Positions 1 to 8,027 of a DNA stretch of 64,000 nucleotides are shown piece after piece. This DNA is from JALYLC01 sp963743275. GTDB taxonomy: Bacteria; Actinomycetota; Thermoleophilia; Gaiellales; JALYLC01. The notes under the pieces are model-generated. The model worked only from the letters and a program-made list of their open reading frames with translations, was not told where the DNA came from and did not search any database. Position numbers and translations under genes: made by a program. The DNA is taken from NCBI GenBank assembly GCA_963743275.1, contig CAVUPB010000008.1, positions 372,001 to 436,000 on the forward strand. The letters run 5' to 3'. Every line of letters begins with the position of its first letter. The first letter of the stretch is position 1.

Positions 1-2
1 CC

Positions 3-191
3 GAGGCGTTCGCCTGGCTGACGACGGCCATCGTGACGGGGCTCGCTCTCGGCACGTCGGTCGGCGGAGCGGCCGTGGGGCATCTCGGCCTGACCGGCGC
101 GATCGCGCTCGCGGCACCGTGCGCCGGCGTCGCCGCGCTCGTCGCGTTCGCGCGGCTGGCCTCGCTCGCAGTCCCCGAGCCGGTACCGTAA
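3..191 (+). CDS. MFS-type transporter, C-terminal fragment
   Basis: An open frame enters from the left edge and stops at TAA 189-191. The 62 visible residues form two hydrophobic segments (starting AFAWLTTAIVTGLALG and GLTGAIALAAPCAGVAALVAF) followed by a short polar tail. This pattern fits the last two helices of a major facilitator superfamily exporter, but only the tail is visible and the family call rests on hydrophobicity and general resemblance. The next gene starts 5 nt downstream on the same strand. Confidence 0.5.
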   Translation, partial: EAFAWLTTAIVTGLALGTSVGGAAVGHLGLTGAIALAAPCAGVAALVAFARLASLAVPEPVP

Positions 192-196
192 CGCCG

Positions 197-1102
197 ATGC
201 CGAGCTCGCATCAGCCCCGTATCGTCGTGACCGGCGCGAGCGGCAAGGTCGGCGGCATGATCGCCGACCGGCTCGCGCGCGAGGGCGTCCCGCAAACGCT
301 GCTCGTCCGCAACGCCGCGCGCGCCCCCGCTCTGCCGGGCGCCGAGGTGGTCGTGGCCGACTTCACCGACGGAGCGGCCGTACGCACGGCCCTGCGCCCC
401 GGCGACCGGATCTTCATGGTCAGCGTGCACGAGGACGTCGAGACGCGCATCGCGGCACACCGGTCGTTCATCGCCGCTGCTGCGGACGTCGGCGTCGGGC
501 TGCTCGCCTACCTCTCGATCGTCAAACCGTCGCCGACGGCGGCGTTCCACCACGGCCGCTCGCACTACGCGACCGAGCAGATGATCCTCGCCAGCGGCCT
601 GCCCTACGCGTTCCTGCGCATGAACCTCTTCCTCGACGACCTGCCGCTCTGGTTCGACCCGGACGGCGTCTGCCGCGGCCCGGGCGGCGACGGCCGCGTT
701 GCGCTGATCTCACGCGAGGACACGGCTGCGGTCTCGGCCCGGGTGATCGTCGGGCCCGGCTACGAGAACGAGGCGCTCGACATCACGGGCGAGGAGTCGC
801 ACACGCTCGGCGAGCTCGCGGCGCTCTGCAGCGACGTGCTCGACCGGCCGCTGCGCTATCAGCCGGGCACGCGTGAGGCCTGGCTCGAGAGCCGTCTCGC
901 GGCGGGCGTCGCGGCGTGGGACGCGAACAGCGGCGTCGGCTGCTACGACGCGTTGCTCGGGGGCGAGTTCGACATCACGTCCGACGTCGTGCGGCGCGTG
1001 ACGGGCAGGCCGGCGGAGTCGCCGCGGGCATGGGTCGAGGCCCATCCCGCGCGCTTCGAGAAGCTCGGCGTCCTCGCGCGGCGTGCCCGGGCCTCCGGCT
1101 GA
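197..1102 (+). CDS. NmrA-like NAD(P)-binding reductase (atypical SDR)
   Basis: 301 residues. The N-terminus IVVTGASGKVGG is a Rossmann glycine motif of the atypical short-chain dehydrogenase (NmrA/QOR2-like) group, and the LLVRNAARAP and VVADFTDG segments match the cofactor-discriminating loop and the acidic turn of that family. The middle segment HYATEQMILASGLPYAFLRMNLF is typical of NmrA-like proteins. ATG 197 is chosen because homologues begin just before the glycine motif; an upstream extension to 119 would overlap the preceding gene and is arginine-rich. The substrate cannot be told. The following proline dehydrogenase overlaps its 3' end by 20 bp. Confidence 0.85.
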   Translation: MPSSHQPRIVVTGASGKVGGMIADRLAREGVPQTLLVRNAARAPALPGAEVVVADFTDGAAVRTALRPGDRIFMVSVHEDVETRIAAHRSFIAAAADVGVGLLAYLSIVKPSPTAAFHHGRSHYATEQMILASGLPYAFLRMNLFLDDLPLWFDPDGVCRGPGGDGRVALISREDTAAVSARVIVGPGYENEALDITGEESHTLGELAALCSDVLDRPLRYQPGTREAWLESRLAAGVAAWDANSGVGCYDALLGGEFDITSDVVRRVTGRPAESPRAWVEAHPARFEKLGVLARRARASG

Positions 1103-2039
1103 CGGCGCCGCCGACGCCCTGCGCAGGCTCGCGCTCGACGAGAGCGCGAAGGCCGCCGTGCTCGCCGATCCGCGCCTGCGCGCGATCGCCCGCCGCATCG
1201 CCGCCCGCTACATCGCCGGCGAGACGCTGGCCGACGCGCTGGCGGCGATCGCAGCCGCCAACGACCGCGGACATGCGGCGTCGGTCGACTACATGGGCGA
1301 GTCGTGCCGTGACACGGCCGTCGCGGCGCACGCGGCGAGCGTGTTCGGCGAGACCGCGGCGCGCCTCGCCGCGCAGGGCCTCGACTGCTCGATCTCGCTC
1401 GATCTCTCGCATCTGGGACTGCTCGTCGACCCGGAGCTGTGTCTGCGCTCGGCCTCCGCGATCGCGCAGGCGGCGGCCGCGTACGGCAGCGAGCTGATCA
1501 TCTCGGCGGAGGGCTCCGATCGCACGGACGCGATCCTCGACTGCCATGGGCGCCTGTGCGAGCGCCACGACAACGTGGGCATCCGCCTCCAGGCGCGCCT
1601 CCGTCGCAGCGAGCGCGATCTCGAGCTGCTGCTCGGCCGGCCGGGCCGCATCTGCCTCGTCAAGGGCGCCTATCACGAGGCCGAGGCGGTCGCGATCCCG
1701 CGCGAGAGCCCGGCGCTCGCCGGCGTCTTCGCGGGCTACGCCGAGGCGCTCGTCGCGAGCGGCCATCGCTGCTCGATCGCCACGCACGACGCGGACCTGC
1801 AGCAACGTGCCGTCGCGGCGCTGCAACGCGCGGAAGCGCCGCCTGCCGCCGGGACGGTCGAGTTCGAGACGCTGCAGGGCCTCGGCGACGCCGGGCTGGA
1901 TGCGCTGCGCGATGCCGGCTTCGCGACGCGCGTGTACGTCGTCTTCGGCGAGGAGTGGTTCCTCTACGTCTGCAACCGCATCGCCGAAGAGCCGGGCGGC
2001 CGCATCCCGCAGGCGGTCGTCGACGCCGCCGGCGGGTAG
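1083..2039 (+). CDS. Proline dehydrogenase (monofunctional PRODH)
   Basis: 318 residues, the size of stand-alone bacterial PRODH. It oxidises proline to pyrroline-5-carboxylate using FAD. Family blocks visible in order: EGSDRTDAILD, an LQARLRR strand, RICLVKGAYHE (substrate/FAD region, normally LVKGAY), FETLQGL, and the terminal block YVVFGEEWFLYVCNRIAEEP, which matches the usual Y-x-P-Y-G-x-x-W-x-x-Y-x-x-R-R-L-x-E. The second-to-last block has Asn where one of the two carboxylate-binding arginines (RR) is normal, a possible variation. GTG 1083 is the likely start, inside the end of the preceding gene. No P5C dehydrogenase is adjacent; the aldehyde dehydrogenase at 15.4 kb resembles aminobutyraldehyde dehydrogenases instead. 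Confidence 0.88.
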   Translation: MPGPPADGAADALRRLALDESAKAAVLADPRLRAIARRIAARYIAGETLADALAAIAAANDRGHAASVDYMGESCRDTAVAAHAASVFGETAARLAAQGLDCSISLDLSHLGLLVDPELCLRSASAIAQAAAAYGSELIISAEGSDRTDAILDCHGRLCERHDNVGIRLQARLRRSERDLELLLGRPGRICLVKGAYHEAEAVAIPRESPALAGVFAGYAEALVASGHRCSIATHDADLQQRAVAALQRAEAPPAAGTVEFETLQGLGDAGLDALRDAGFATRVYVVFGEEWFLYVCNRIAEEPGGRIPQAVVDAAGG

Positions 2040-2104
2040 GACACTGGCGCGTTTCGGACGTCGCGAGCCGGGAACGACCTCGCGCCAACGAAACGGAGGG
2101 CCCC

Positions 2105-2335
2105 ATGGGCATCAGCACCAGTCTCGTCCTCATCGCCGCCGGCGCGATCCTGAAGTGGGCCGTGTCGGCCACCGTATCCGGCGTCGACCTGCACACGGTC
2201 GGCGTCGTCCTCATGATCGTCGGGGCCGTCGGCCTCGTGCTCTCGCTCATCTTCTGGTCGAGCTGGGGCGGTTTCGGTGCACGCAACGCGAGCACGACCA
2301 CGGTCGTGCGCGACGAGCCGATCACCTACCGCTAG
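2105..2335 (+). CDS. Small membrane protein, DUF6458 family
   Basis: 76 residues starting MGISTSLVLIAAGAILKWAV, with two transmembrane segments (about residues 5-20 and 30-50) and a polar tail with TTTVVRDEPITYR. This layout is typical of the actinobacterial DUF6458 family, whose function is unknown. A good ribosome-binding site (GGAGGG, 2095-2100) precedes ATG 2105. The gene ends against an IS110 remnant on the other strand. Confidence 0.8.
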   Translation: MGISTSLVLIAAGAILKWAVSATVSGVDLHTVGVVLMIVGAVGLVLSLIFWSSWGGFGARNASTTTVVRDEPITYR

Positions 2336-2910
2336 TCTCGACCAGCAATCGGCGCGCGTGCATGTTGCCGGTCTTGGTGATCGCACCCTGGCTGCGGCGC
2401 TGCCCCGAGGAGTCCTCGCTCGGCACCAGTCCGAGATAGGAGCCGATCGTGGAGCCGTTGAAGCGCTGCCAGTCGCCGATCTCGACCGTGAGCGCAAACG
2501 CGGTCAGCACGCCGACGCCGCGCAGGCAGCAGAGCCGGCCCACGCAGTCGCGCCAGGCCGGCTCAGCAGCCATCTCGGCGATCGCTCGGTCGAGTCGCTC
2601 CCGGCGCGCTTGGACGCCGAGCACCGTGGCCTGGGCCTCGTCGAAAGCCAGCTGCACGCCCCGGCGCTGGAAGCGGATCTGAGCCAGCCAGCGCTCGTGA
2701 TTCTGTGTCCAAGCAGTGCCGTCGTAGAGCAGTCCGTGCCGGAGCAGCAGCTTCGAGAGGCGGTGCCGTGCGCGCATCAGATCCCCGCGAGCGTCCTCGC
2801 GAGCGCGCACCAGATCACGCGCCGCCTCCTCATCCTCGGACCCGACCGCGAGCCGGTGCGAGGCGCGTTGGCCCCTCCCGTGCGCAGGCCGCGCGTCTCG
2901 CACCAGAACA
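2325..2910 (-). pseudogene. IS110-family transposase remnant
   Basis: The minus-strand translation contains blocks characteristic of IS110/IS116/IS902 transposases: DEEAARDLVRAREDARGDLM, RARHRLSKLLLRHG, then CLRGVGVLTAFALTVEIGDW and GSTIGSYLGLVPSEDSSG (transposase_20 domain), ending KTGNMHARRLLVE. The N-terminal DEDD domain is missing and the C-terminus stops abruptly at the DUF6458 gene, with the frame closing at 2322-2324. The frame continues to the right only as the antisense of the next gene. This is therefore a fragment of about 195 codons with both ends gone, and no flanking inverted repeats are expected in this family. Confidence 0.85.
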
Positions 2911-2913
2911 CGC

Positions 2914-3765
2914 TCAGCGCGGGCGGCGGGCGACCTCGTAGGTCGCCGCGCTGTCGTCGTCGCCGTAGCCGAGGTCGATCGCCTCGCCCTGCCGCCGGCT
3001 CGTCGCCTCGGCGATCGGCAGGGCGATCCCTGCGTCCGCGGCGGCCTCGAGCGCGAGCTGCATGTCCTTGTGCGCGAGCTTGAGCGCGAACGCGACCGGG
3101 AATTCGCCCTCGAGCATGAGCGCCGCCTTCCAGTGCGCGTACTGCATGTCGAACGGCGCGCCCGAGATGAGCTCGAGGAAGCGACGGGGGTCGAGCCCGA
3201 GCGCGTCGGCGAACGCGAGCGTCTGGGCGAGGTTCTCGACGCTGTTGAGGATCCAGTGATTGGCGACGAGCTTGAGGCGCGAGCCGAGGCCCGGCTGATC
3301 GCCGAGCCACAGGACCGTGCGCGAGAACGCGTCGAGCAGCGGTGCGATGCGCTCACACGCCGCCACGGGCCCCGATGCGAGCGGCACGAGCACGCCCTCC
3401 TCGGCCTGTGGGCGCGTGCCCATGACCGGCGCGTCGACGAGGTCGACGCCGTGCTCGGCGGCGAGCACCGACAGCCGGTCGGCCCATTCGACGCCCACCG
3501 TGCTCATCTGCACCCAGACCGCGCCCTCGGGGAGGGCGGCGAAGACCCCGTCCATGACATCGGCCACGCTCGGCCCGTCGGTGAGCATCGTGATCACCGC
3601 CTCGGCGTCCGCGACGGCGGCCGCCGGCGTCTCGGCAACCGCCGCCCCGGTGGCCTCGGCGCGCGCCCGTGTGCGGTTCCAGACGCGCACCTCATGGCCG
3701 GCGCGCAGCAGGTGCCGCGCCATGGGCGCGCCCATCGTGCCGGTTCCAAGCAGTGCGATCCGCAT
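2914..3765 (-). CDS. NAD(P)-dependent beta-hydroxyacid dehydrogenase (3-hydroxyisobutyrate dehydrogenase-like)
   Basis: 283 residues. N-terminal Rossmann motif RIALLGTGTMGAPMARHLL, then the substrate-binding DAPVMGTRPQAEEG block and the catalytic-lysine helix GLGSRLKLVANHW (the LK..N signature). These are the three signature elements of the HIBADH/GarR family, which oxidises 3-hydroxy acids or reduces semialdehydes. ATG 3765 places the glycine motif at residues 6-11; an in-frame ATG five codons upstream is less likely. It lies 40 bp downstream of the MarR gene on the same strand, so the two may be cotranscribed. The substrate is not predictable. Confidence 0.88.
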   Translation of the reverse strand: MRIALLGTGTMGAPMARHLLRAGHEVRVWNRTRARAEATGAAVAETPAAAVADAEAVITMLTDGPSVADVMDGVFAALPEGAVWVQMSTVGVEWADRLSVLAAEHGVDLVDAPVMGTRPQAEEGVLVPLASGPVAACERIAPLLDAFSRTVLWLGDQPGLGSRLKLVANHWILNSVENLAQTLAFADALGLDPRRFLELISGAPFDMQYAHWKAALMLEGEFPVAFALKLAHKDMQLALEAAADAGIALPIAEATSRRQGEAIDLGYGDDDSAATYEVARRPR

Positions 3766-3805
3766 GGCCCGAGTGTGCACGACGGCGGGACCCGCCGCAG
3801 CGGGG

Positions 3806-4240
3806 TCAGCCGCGCGCGCGCTGCAGCAGCGCGGCGGCGCGCTCCTGCTCTTCCTCGCTCCAGAGCTTGGCGAGCACGCGCGTCGCGGCCTCGCTGGCGG
3901 TCGGCAGCACGTCGCCGACGACGCGCTTGCCGGCCTCGGTCAGCACGACGATCGCGAGGCGGGCGTCGTGGGGGTGCGATTCGCGCCCGACGAGGCCCCT
4001 GCGCTCGAGCGGCGCGAGCTGGCGTGCCACGCCGGAGGGCGTGATGCCGAGGCGCTCGGCGAGGTCGAGCCGGCGCAGCCGCCCGTCCGGGGCGGCGTCG
4101 AGCTCGAGCAGGAGCGCGAGGTCGTTGAGCCCGAGCCCGTGGTGCCCCGCGAGCGATGCGTCCACGTCACGGACGACGACGGTGCGGGCATATGCGAGCT
4201 GGAGGACGGTCGAGAGTGCGGATGTCTGGGTGCTGGCCAT
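3806..4240 (-). CDS. MarR-family transcriptional regulator
   Basis: 144 residues. A winged helix-turn-helix is visible as LRRLDLAERLGITPSGVARQLAPLERRGLVGRE, followed by the wing (HPHDARLAIVVLTEAGKRV), the hallmark of MarR repressors. Ligand-binding helices are at both ends. A pair of palindromes (4256-4277) lies just upstream of its ATG and is a likely operator, suggesting autoregulation and control of the downstream dehydrogenase. The upstream SDR gene (4283-5044) reads in the same direction, so the promoter region is only about 40 bp. Confidence 0.9.
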   Translation of the reverse strand: MASTQTSALSTVLQLAYARTVVVRDVDASLAGHHGLGLNDLALLLELDAAPDGRLRRLDLAERLGITPSGVARQLAPLERRGLVGRESHPHDARLAIVVLTEAGKRVVGDVLPTASEAATRVLAKLWSEEEQERAAALLQRARG

Positions 4241-4255
4241 CCGCGCACTCTATCA

Positions 4256-4277
4256 TTGACATGTCGTTGACATGTCG
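4256..4277. promoter_or_regulatory. Probable MarR operator: tandem GACATGTC palindromes
   Basis: The 8-bp palindrome GACATGTC occurs at 4258-4265 and again at 4269-4276, as an 11-bp direct repeat TTGACATGTCG. It ends 16 bp upstream of the marR start codon (which reads leftward). Placement and symmetry fit a binding site for the dimeric MarR regulator. The assignment is inferred from position. Confidence 0.6.
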
Positions 4278-4282
4278 TGTAT

Positions 4283-5044
4283 CTACCACGCGGTCCAGCC
4301 GCCGTCGACCACGAGCGTCTGCCCGGTCACGTAGCTGGACGCGTCGGAGGCGAGGAACAGCAGCGCCCCGTCGAGCTCGTCGAGGCGCGGCACGCGGCCG
4401 AGCAGGGTGCGGCGCTCGATGCGCTTGATCGCCCCGGGGTGCTCCAGCCCCTCCGTCATGTCGGTCGGGAAGTAGCCGGGGGCGAGCGCGTTGACGCGCA
4501 CGCCGCGGCGTCCCCATTCGGCCGCGAGGTTGCGCGTCATCCCGATCACGCCGGCCTTGGCGGCCGTGTAGCCCGCCATCGCGGTGTCACCCGGCGCCAC
4601 CAGCCCGAGGATCGAGGCCACGTTGACGATCGAGCCGTTGCCGCCGGCGAGCATCGCCTGGCCGGCCAGCTGGGCGAGCACCATCACGGAGACGAGGTTG
4701 ATCTCGATCAGGTCGCGCAGCTGCGCGAGATCCTGCTGCTCGAACGGCACGACATCGGCGATGCCGGCGTTCGGGACGGCGATGTCGAGGCGCCCGTGGC
4801 GGGCCAGCGCGTGCTGGACGAGCCGGTCGAGGTGGGCGTCGTCGCGGACGTCGCCGACCTCGACGCTCGCGCCGGTCGCGTCGGCGAGGCGCGCGAGCCG
4901 CTCGGCATCGCGTCCCGCCGCCACGACCTGCGCGCCGGCAGCCCGCAGGACGTGCACGAAGCGCTCGCCGAGGCCGCGCGAGGCGCCGGTCACGACGGCG
5001 ACGCGCCCGTCGAGGCGGAAGAGCGAATGCGTTTCGGCCGGCAT
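4283..5044 (-). CDS. Short-chain dehydrogenase/reductase (classical SDR)
   Basis: 253 residues, typical of classical SDRs. TGASRGLG (cofactor motif), NAG in VPNAGIAD, the catalytic Ser in IVNVASI, and YTAAK (catalytic Tyr and Lys) are all present, and the C-terminal block YVTGQTLVVDGGWTAW is standard for FabG-like enzymes. ATG 5044 precedes MPAETHSLFRLDGRVAVVTGA, giving the usual N-terminal length. The substrate is unknown. It is divergent from the kynureninase (30 bp between starts) and upstream of marR, so it may belong to either regulon. Confidence 0.9.
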   Translation of the reverse strand: MPAETHSLFRLDGRVAVVTGASRGLGERFVHVLRAAGAQVVAAGRDAERLARLADATGASVEVGDVRDDAHLDRLVQHALARHGRLDIAVPNAGIADVVPFEQQDLAQLRDLIEINLVSVMVLAQLAGQAMLAGGNGSIVNVASILGLVAPGDTAMAGYTAAKAGVIGMTRNLAAEWGRRGVRVNALAPGYFPTDMTEGLEHPGAIKRIERRTLLGRVPRLDELDGALLFLASDASSYVTGQTLVVDGGWTAW

Positions 5045-5073
5045 CGGGCGCAAGGGTAGCGCCACGGGGTATC

Positions 5074-6361
5074 GTGGCCGCCGTGGCGGCCGACGTCTTC
5101 GCCGAGAGCGGCGCGCGCGAGCGCGAGGCCGCCGACCCGTCGCGCCGGGCCGACTTCCGCGTGCCGCCGTGGCCCGGTGCCGCCGGCGCCGAGTGGGCCT
5201 ACTTCGCCGGCAACTCGCTGGGGCTGCAGCCGCGCGCCGCCGCCGCGGCCGTGGAGGAGGAGCTCGGCGCCTGGGCCGAGCTCGCGGTCGAGGGCTGGTT
5301 CGAGGGCGAGCGGCCGTGGCTGACATCGGCCGACGACCTGCGGCCCGCGCTCGCGCGCCTCGTGGGCGCCGAGGCCGGCGAGGTGGTCGCCATGAACACG
5401 CTCACGGTGAACCTCCACCTGCTGATGGCGACCTTCTACCAGCCGACGGCCGAGCGCCGCCGGATCGTGATCGAGGACGCCGCGTTCCCGTCGGACTCGC
5501 ACGCGGTCGCCTCGCAGGCGCGCCTGCGAGGCTTCGATCCCGCCGATGCCGTCGTGCGGCTGCGGCCACGCGAGGGCGAGGCGGCGCTGCGCACCGAAGA
5601 CATCACGGCCGAGCTCGAGCGCCTGCGCGGCAGCGTCGCGCTCGTGCTGCTCGGCGGCGTCAACTACCTCACCGGCGAGCTCGTCGACATCCCCGCCGTG
5701 ACCGCGGCGGCGCACGACATCGGCGCGGTCGCCGGCTGGGATCTCGCGCACGCCGTCGGCAACATCCCGCTCGAGCTCGGCGCCTGGGACGTGGACTGGG
5801 CAGCGTGGTGTCACTACAAGTACGTCAACGCCGGCCCGGGCGGACCGGCCGGCGCGTTCGTGCACGCGCGCCACTGCCGGGACGCGTCGCTGCCGCGCCT
5901 GGCCGGCTGGTGGGGGAACGACCCCGCCACGCGCTTCCGCATGGAGCCGGGGTTCGTGCCGCGCCCGGGGGCCGTCGGCTGGCAGGTCTCGACGCCGCCG
6001 GTGCTCGCGTTCGCGCCGTTGCGCGCATCGCTCGCGCTCTTCGACGAGGCCGGCATCGCGCGCCCTGCGCGAGCGCTCGGTGCGGCTCACGGGCTACCTC
6101 GAATCCCTGCTCGACGTCGTCGTCGCCGAGCGGCGCGCGCACCTGATCACCCCGCGCGAGCCGTCCCGCCGCGGCTGCCAGCTCTCGCTCTCCGTTCCCG
6201 AGGCGCGCACGCTCTCGGCGCGCCTGCGCGCCGAGCACGGCGTCATCTGCGACGTCCGCGAGCCCGACGTCATCCGCCTCGCGCCGGCTCCGCTGTACTC
6301 GAGCTACCACGACTGCTGGCGGGCGGCGACGGCGCTGCGCGCACTGCTCCCCGCGCGCTGA
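5074..6361 (+). pseudogene. kynU: Kynureninase with a -1/+1 frameshift
   Basis: The frame from GTG 5074 encodes a PLP fold-type I kynureninase: AYFAGNSLGLQP, AMNTLTVNLHLL, GGVNYLTGELVDIP, GWDLAHAVGNIPLELG and the PLP-lysine block WCHYKYVNAGPGG. After EAGIA (about 6060) family similarity jumps to another frame (ALRERSVRLTGYLE through the stop at 6359-6361). One extra base near 6061 explains this. The rest of both halves is well conserved, so it is either a sequencing error or a recent lesion. The stop overlaps the ATG of the downstream formamidase-like gene by one base, supporting a kynurenine-pathway operon (kynurenine to anthranilate plus alanine). Confidence 0.85.
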
Positions 6362-7038
6362 TGCAGTCGCATCCGGCCTCGACCGTCGGCTACGGCGCGC
6401 ATCCCGAGCAGGTGGCCGATCTCTGGCTGCCGGCCGGCGACGGCCCGCACGCCTGCGTCGTGCTCGTGCACGGCGGCTGCTGGCGCGCGCAGTACGGACG
6501 CGATCTCGAATGGCGCGTCGCGGCCGACCTGGTCGTGCGCGGCCTCGCGGTCTGGAACGTCGAGTACCGCCGCCTCGACTGCGGCGGCGACTGGCCCGCG
6601 CCGCTCGACGACGTGATCGCGGCCGTCGCTGCGCTGCCCGCCGCAATCGACCGCGGCCGCGTCGCGCTCGCCGGCCACAGCGCGGGCGGCCACCTCGCGA
6701 TGCTGGCCGCCGGCAGCGTGCGCACGCGCGGCGTGCTCGCGCAGGCGCCGGTCAGCGACCTGCGGCTCGCCGCCGAGCTCGGCGCCTGCGCCGGTGCGGT
6801 CGAGCGCCTGCTTGCGCAGGGCGCCCCGTCGCCGATCGACGATCCGCCGGACGTCGAGATGCTGCTCGTGCACGGCGACGCCGACGAGCACGTGCCGGCC
6901 GAGCTCAGCCGCCGCTACGCGGCGGGCGGGCACGCGGTCTACGTCGAGCTCGTGGGCTGCGGGCACATGGAGTTCCTCGACCCCGCGAGCGAGGCCGGGC
7001 AGCTCTCGGGAAACTGGCTCCAGCGCGTGCTCGCCTGA
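6361..7038 (+). CDS. Alpha/beta hydrolase, probable kynurenine formamidase
   Basis: 225 residues of alpha/beta-hydrolase fold. VVLVHGGCW is the oxyanion-hole HGG-x-W motif seen in arylformamidases, AGHSAGGHLA is the nucleophile elbow (Ser), and LLVHGDADEHVP and GCGHMEFLDP carry the expected Asp and His. Its ATG overlaps the kynureninase stop (TGATG), so the two are translationally coupled, which supports N-formylkynurenine as the substrate. The function comes mainly from this context; the family also contains general esterases. Confidence 0.75.
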   Translation: MQSHPASTVGYGAHPEQVADLWLPAGDGPHACVVLVHGGCWRAQYGRDLEWRVAADLVVRGLAVWNVEYRRLDCGGDWPAPLDDVIAAVAALPAAIDRGRVALAGHSAGGHLAMLAAGSVRTRGVLAQAPVSDLRLAAELGACAGAVERLLAQGAPSPIDDPPDVEMLLVHGDADEHVPAELSRRYAAGGHAVYVELVGCGHMEFLDPASEAGQLSGNWLQRVLA

Positions 7039-7086
7039 GGCGCGAGTCACGCGCCGGGACGCGCGCGACGCTCTCGAGCGTGCTCC

Positions 7087-7977
7087 TCACGCCGCCCCCG
7101 ACCGTACCGTGAGGCGGCCCGGGCGCAGCTCGGAGAGCGCGTGCAGCAGCACCGTGGCGAGGATCACCGCGCCGCCCAGCAGCGTCGGGATCCCCGGGTC
7201 CTCCTGGTAGAGCAGCCAGACCCAGAGCGGCCCGAGCACGATCTCGAGCAGCGTGATGAGGCCGGCCTGCGCCGCCGGGATGAGGCGGGCGCCCGCGGTG
7301 AAGAGGATCAGCCCGAGGGCCATCTGGGCCACGCCGAGCGACGCCAGGAGCGTGAAGTCCCGCGCCGAGACGACGCCGAAGTCGGAGAACGGCGCCATCA
7401 CCGCGAACGCGATCACCATGCCGACCGCCGTCGCGGGCGTCATCGAGATCTCGTGGTGGCGGCGCGTGATCACGAGGATTCCTGCGAAGCCCGTCGACAT
7501 GAGCACGCAGAGCGCGTCGCCGCTGATGTCGCCCGAGCCGAGCGAGCCGCCGACCATGATCGCGACGCCGGCGAGCGCCGCCGCCATCGCCGCCCAGGTG
7601 CCGCGCGAGACCAGCTCGCCCGAGACGAGCCACGCGAGCAGCGCCGCGAGGAACGGCGAGATCGCCTGGAACAGCAGCACGTGCGCGACGCTCGTGCGGT
7701 CGAGCGCGAGGATGAAGACGGTCGAGACGAGCGCGAGGTCGCACGCGACGACCAGGCCGATGGGGCCGATGGTGCGGACCGCGGCGAACGCGTCTCCTCC
7801 GCGTCGCCACGCGAGGTACGCGAACAGGGCGATGGCCGCCACGCCGGCCCGGATCGCGACCTGCGTCGCCGGGGTCGCGTCGACGGCCCGCTGCACGGGC
7901 CCCGCCGTCGACCAGGCGATCGCTGCCGCACCGACCAGGAGCTGGCCGCGCCGCGCCGCATCGGCCGGTGCCATCAT
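7087..7977 (-). CDS. EamA/DMT-family transporter
   Basis: 296 residues and about ten hydrophobic helices, with the two EamA repeats visible (the first ending in the LLFQAISPFLAALLAWLVSGE block, the second in GLITLLEIVLGPLWVWLLYQE). The first repeat has the S-x-A-F/W start (AIAWSTAGPVQRAV). It is an inner-membrane exporter or permease of metabolites; the substrate is not predictable. Convergent with the hydrolase gene (about 50 bp apart) and divergent from tdh. Confidence 0.85.
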   Translation of the reverse strand: MMAPADAARRGQLLVGAAAIAWSTAGPVQRAVDATPATQVAIRAGVAAIALFAYLAWRRGGDAFAAVRTIGPIGLVVACDLALVSTVFILALDRTSVAHVLLFQAISPFLAALLAWLVSGELVSRGTWAAMAAALAGVAIMVGGSLGSGDISGDALCVLMSTGFAGILVITRRHHEISMTPATAVGMVIAFAVMAPFSDFGVVSARDFTLLASLGVAQMALGLILFTAGARLIPAAQAGLITLLEIVLGPLWVWLLYQEDPGIPTLLGGAVILATVLLHALSELRPGRLTVRSGAA

Positions 7978-8027
7978 GCCCCCGAGCGTAGCGATCGGCG
8001 ACAGGGGGCTCGTGTGGTGAGCGACGC

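Noticed and set aside
2322..3356. A 344-residue transposase ORF spanning 2322-3356
   Set aside because: Only the part left of about 2910 resembles IS110; the rest is antisense to the intact beta-hydroxyacid dehydrogenase gene.
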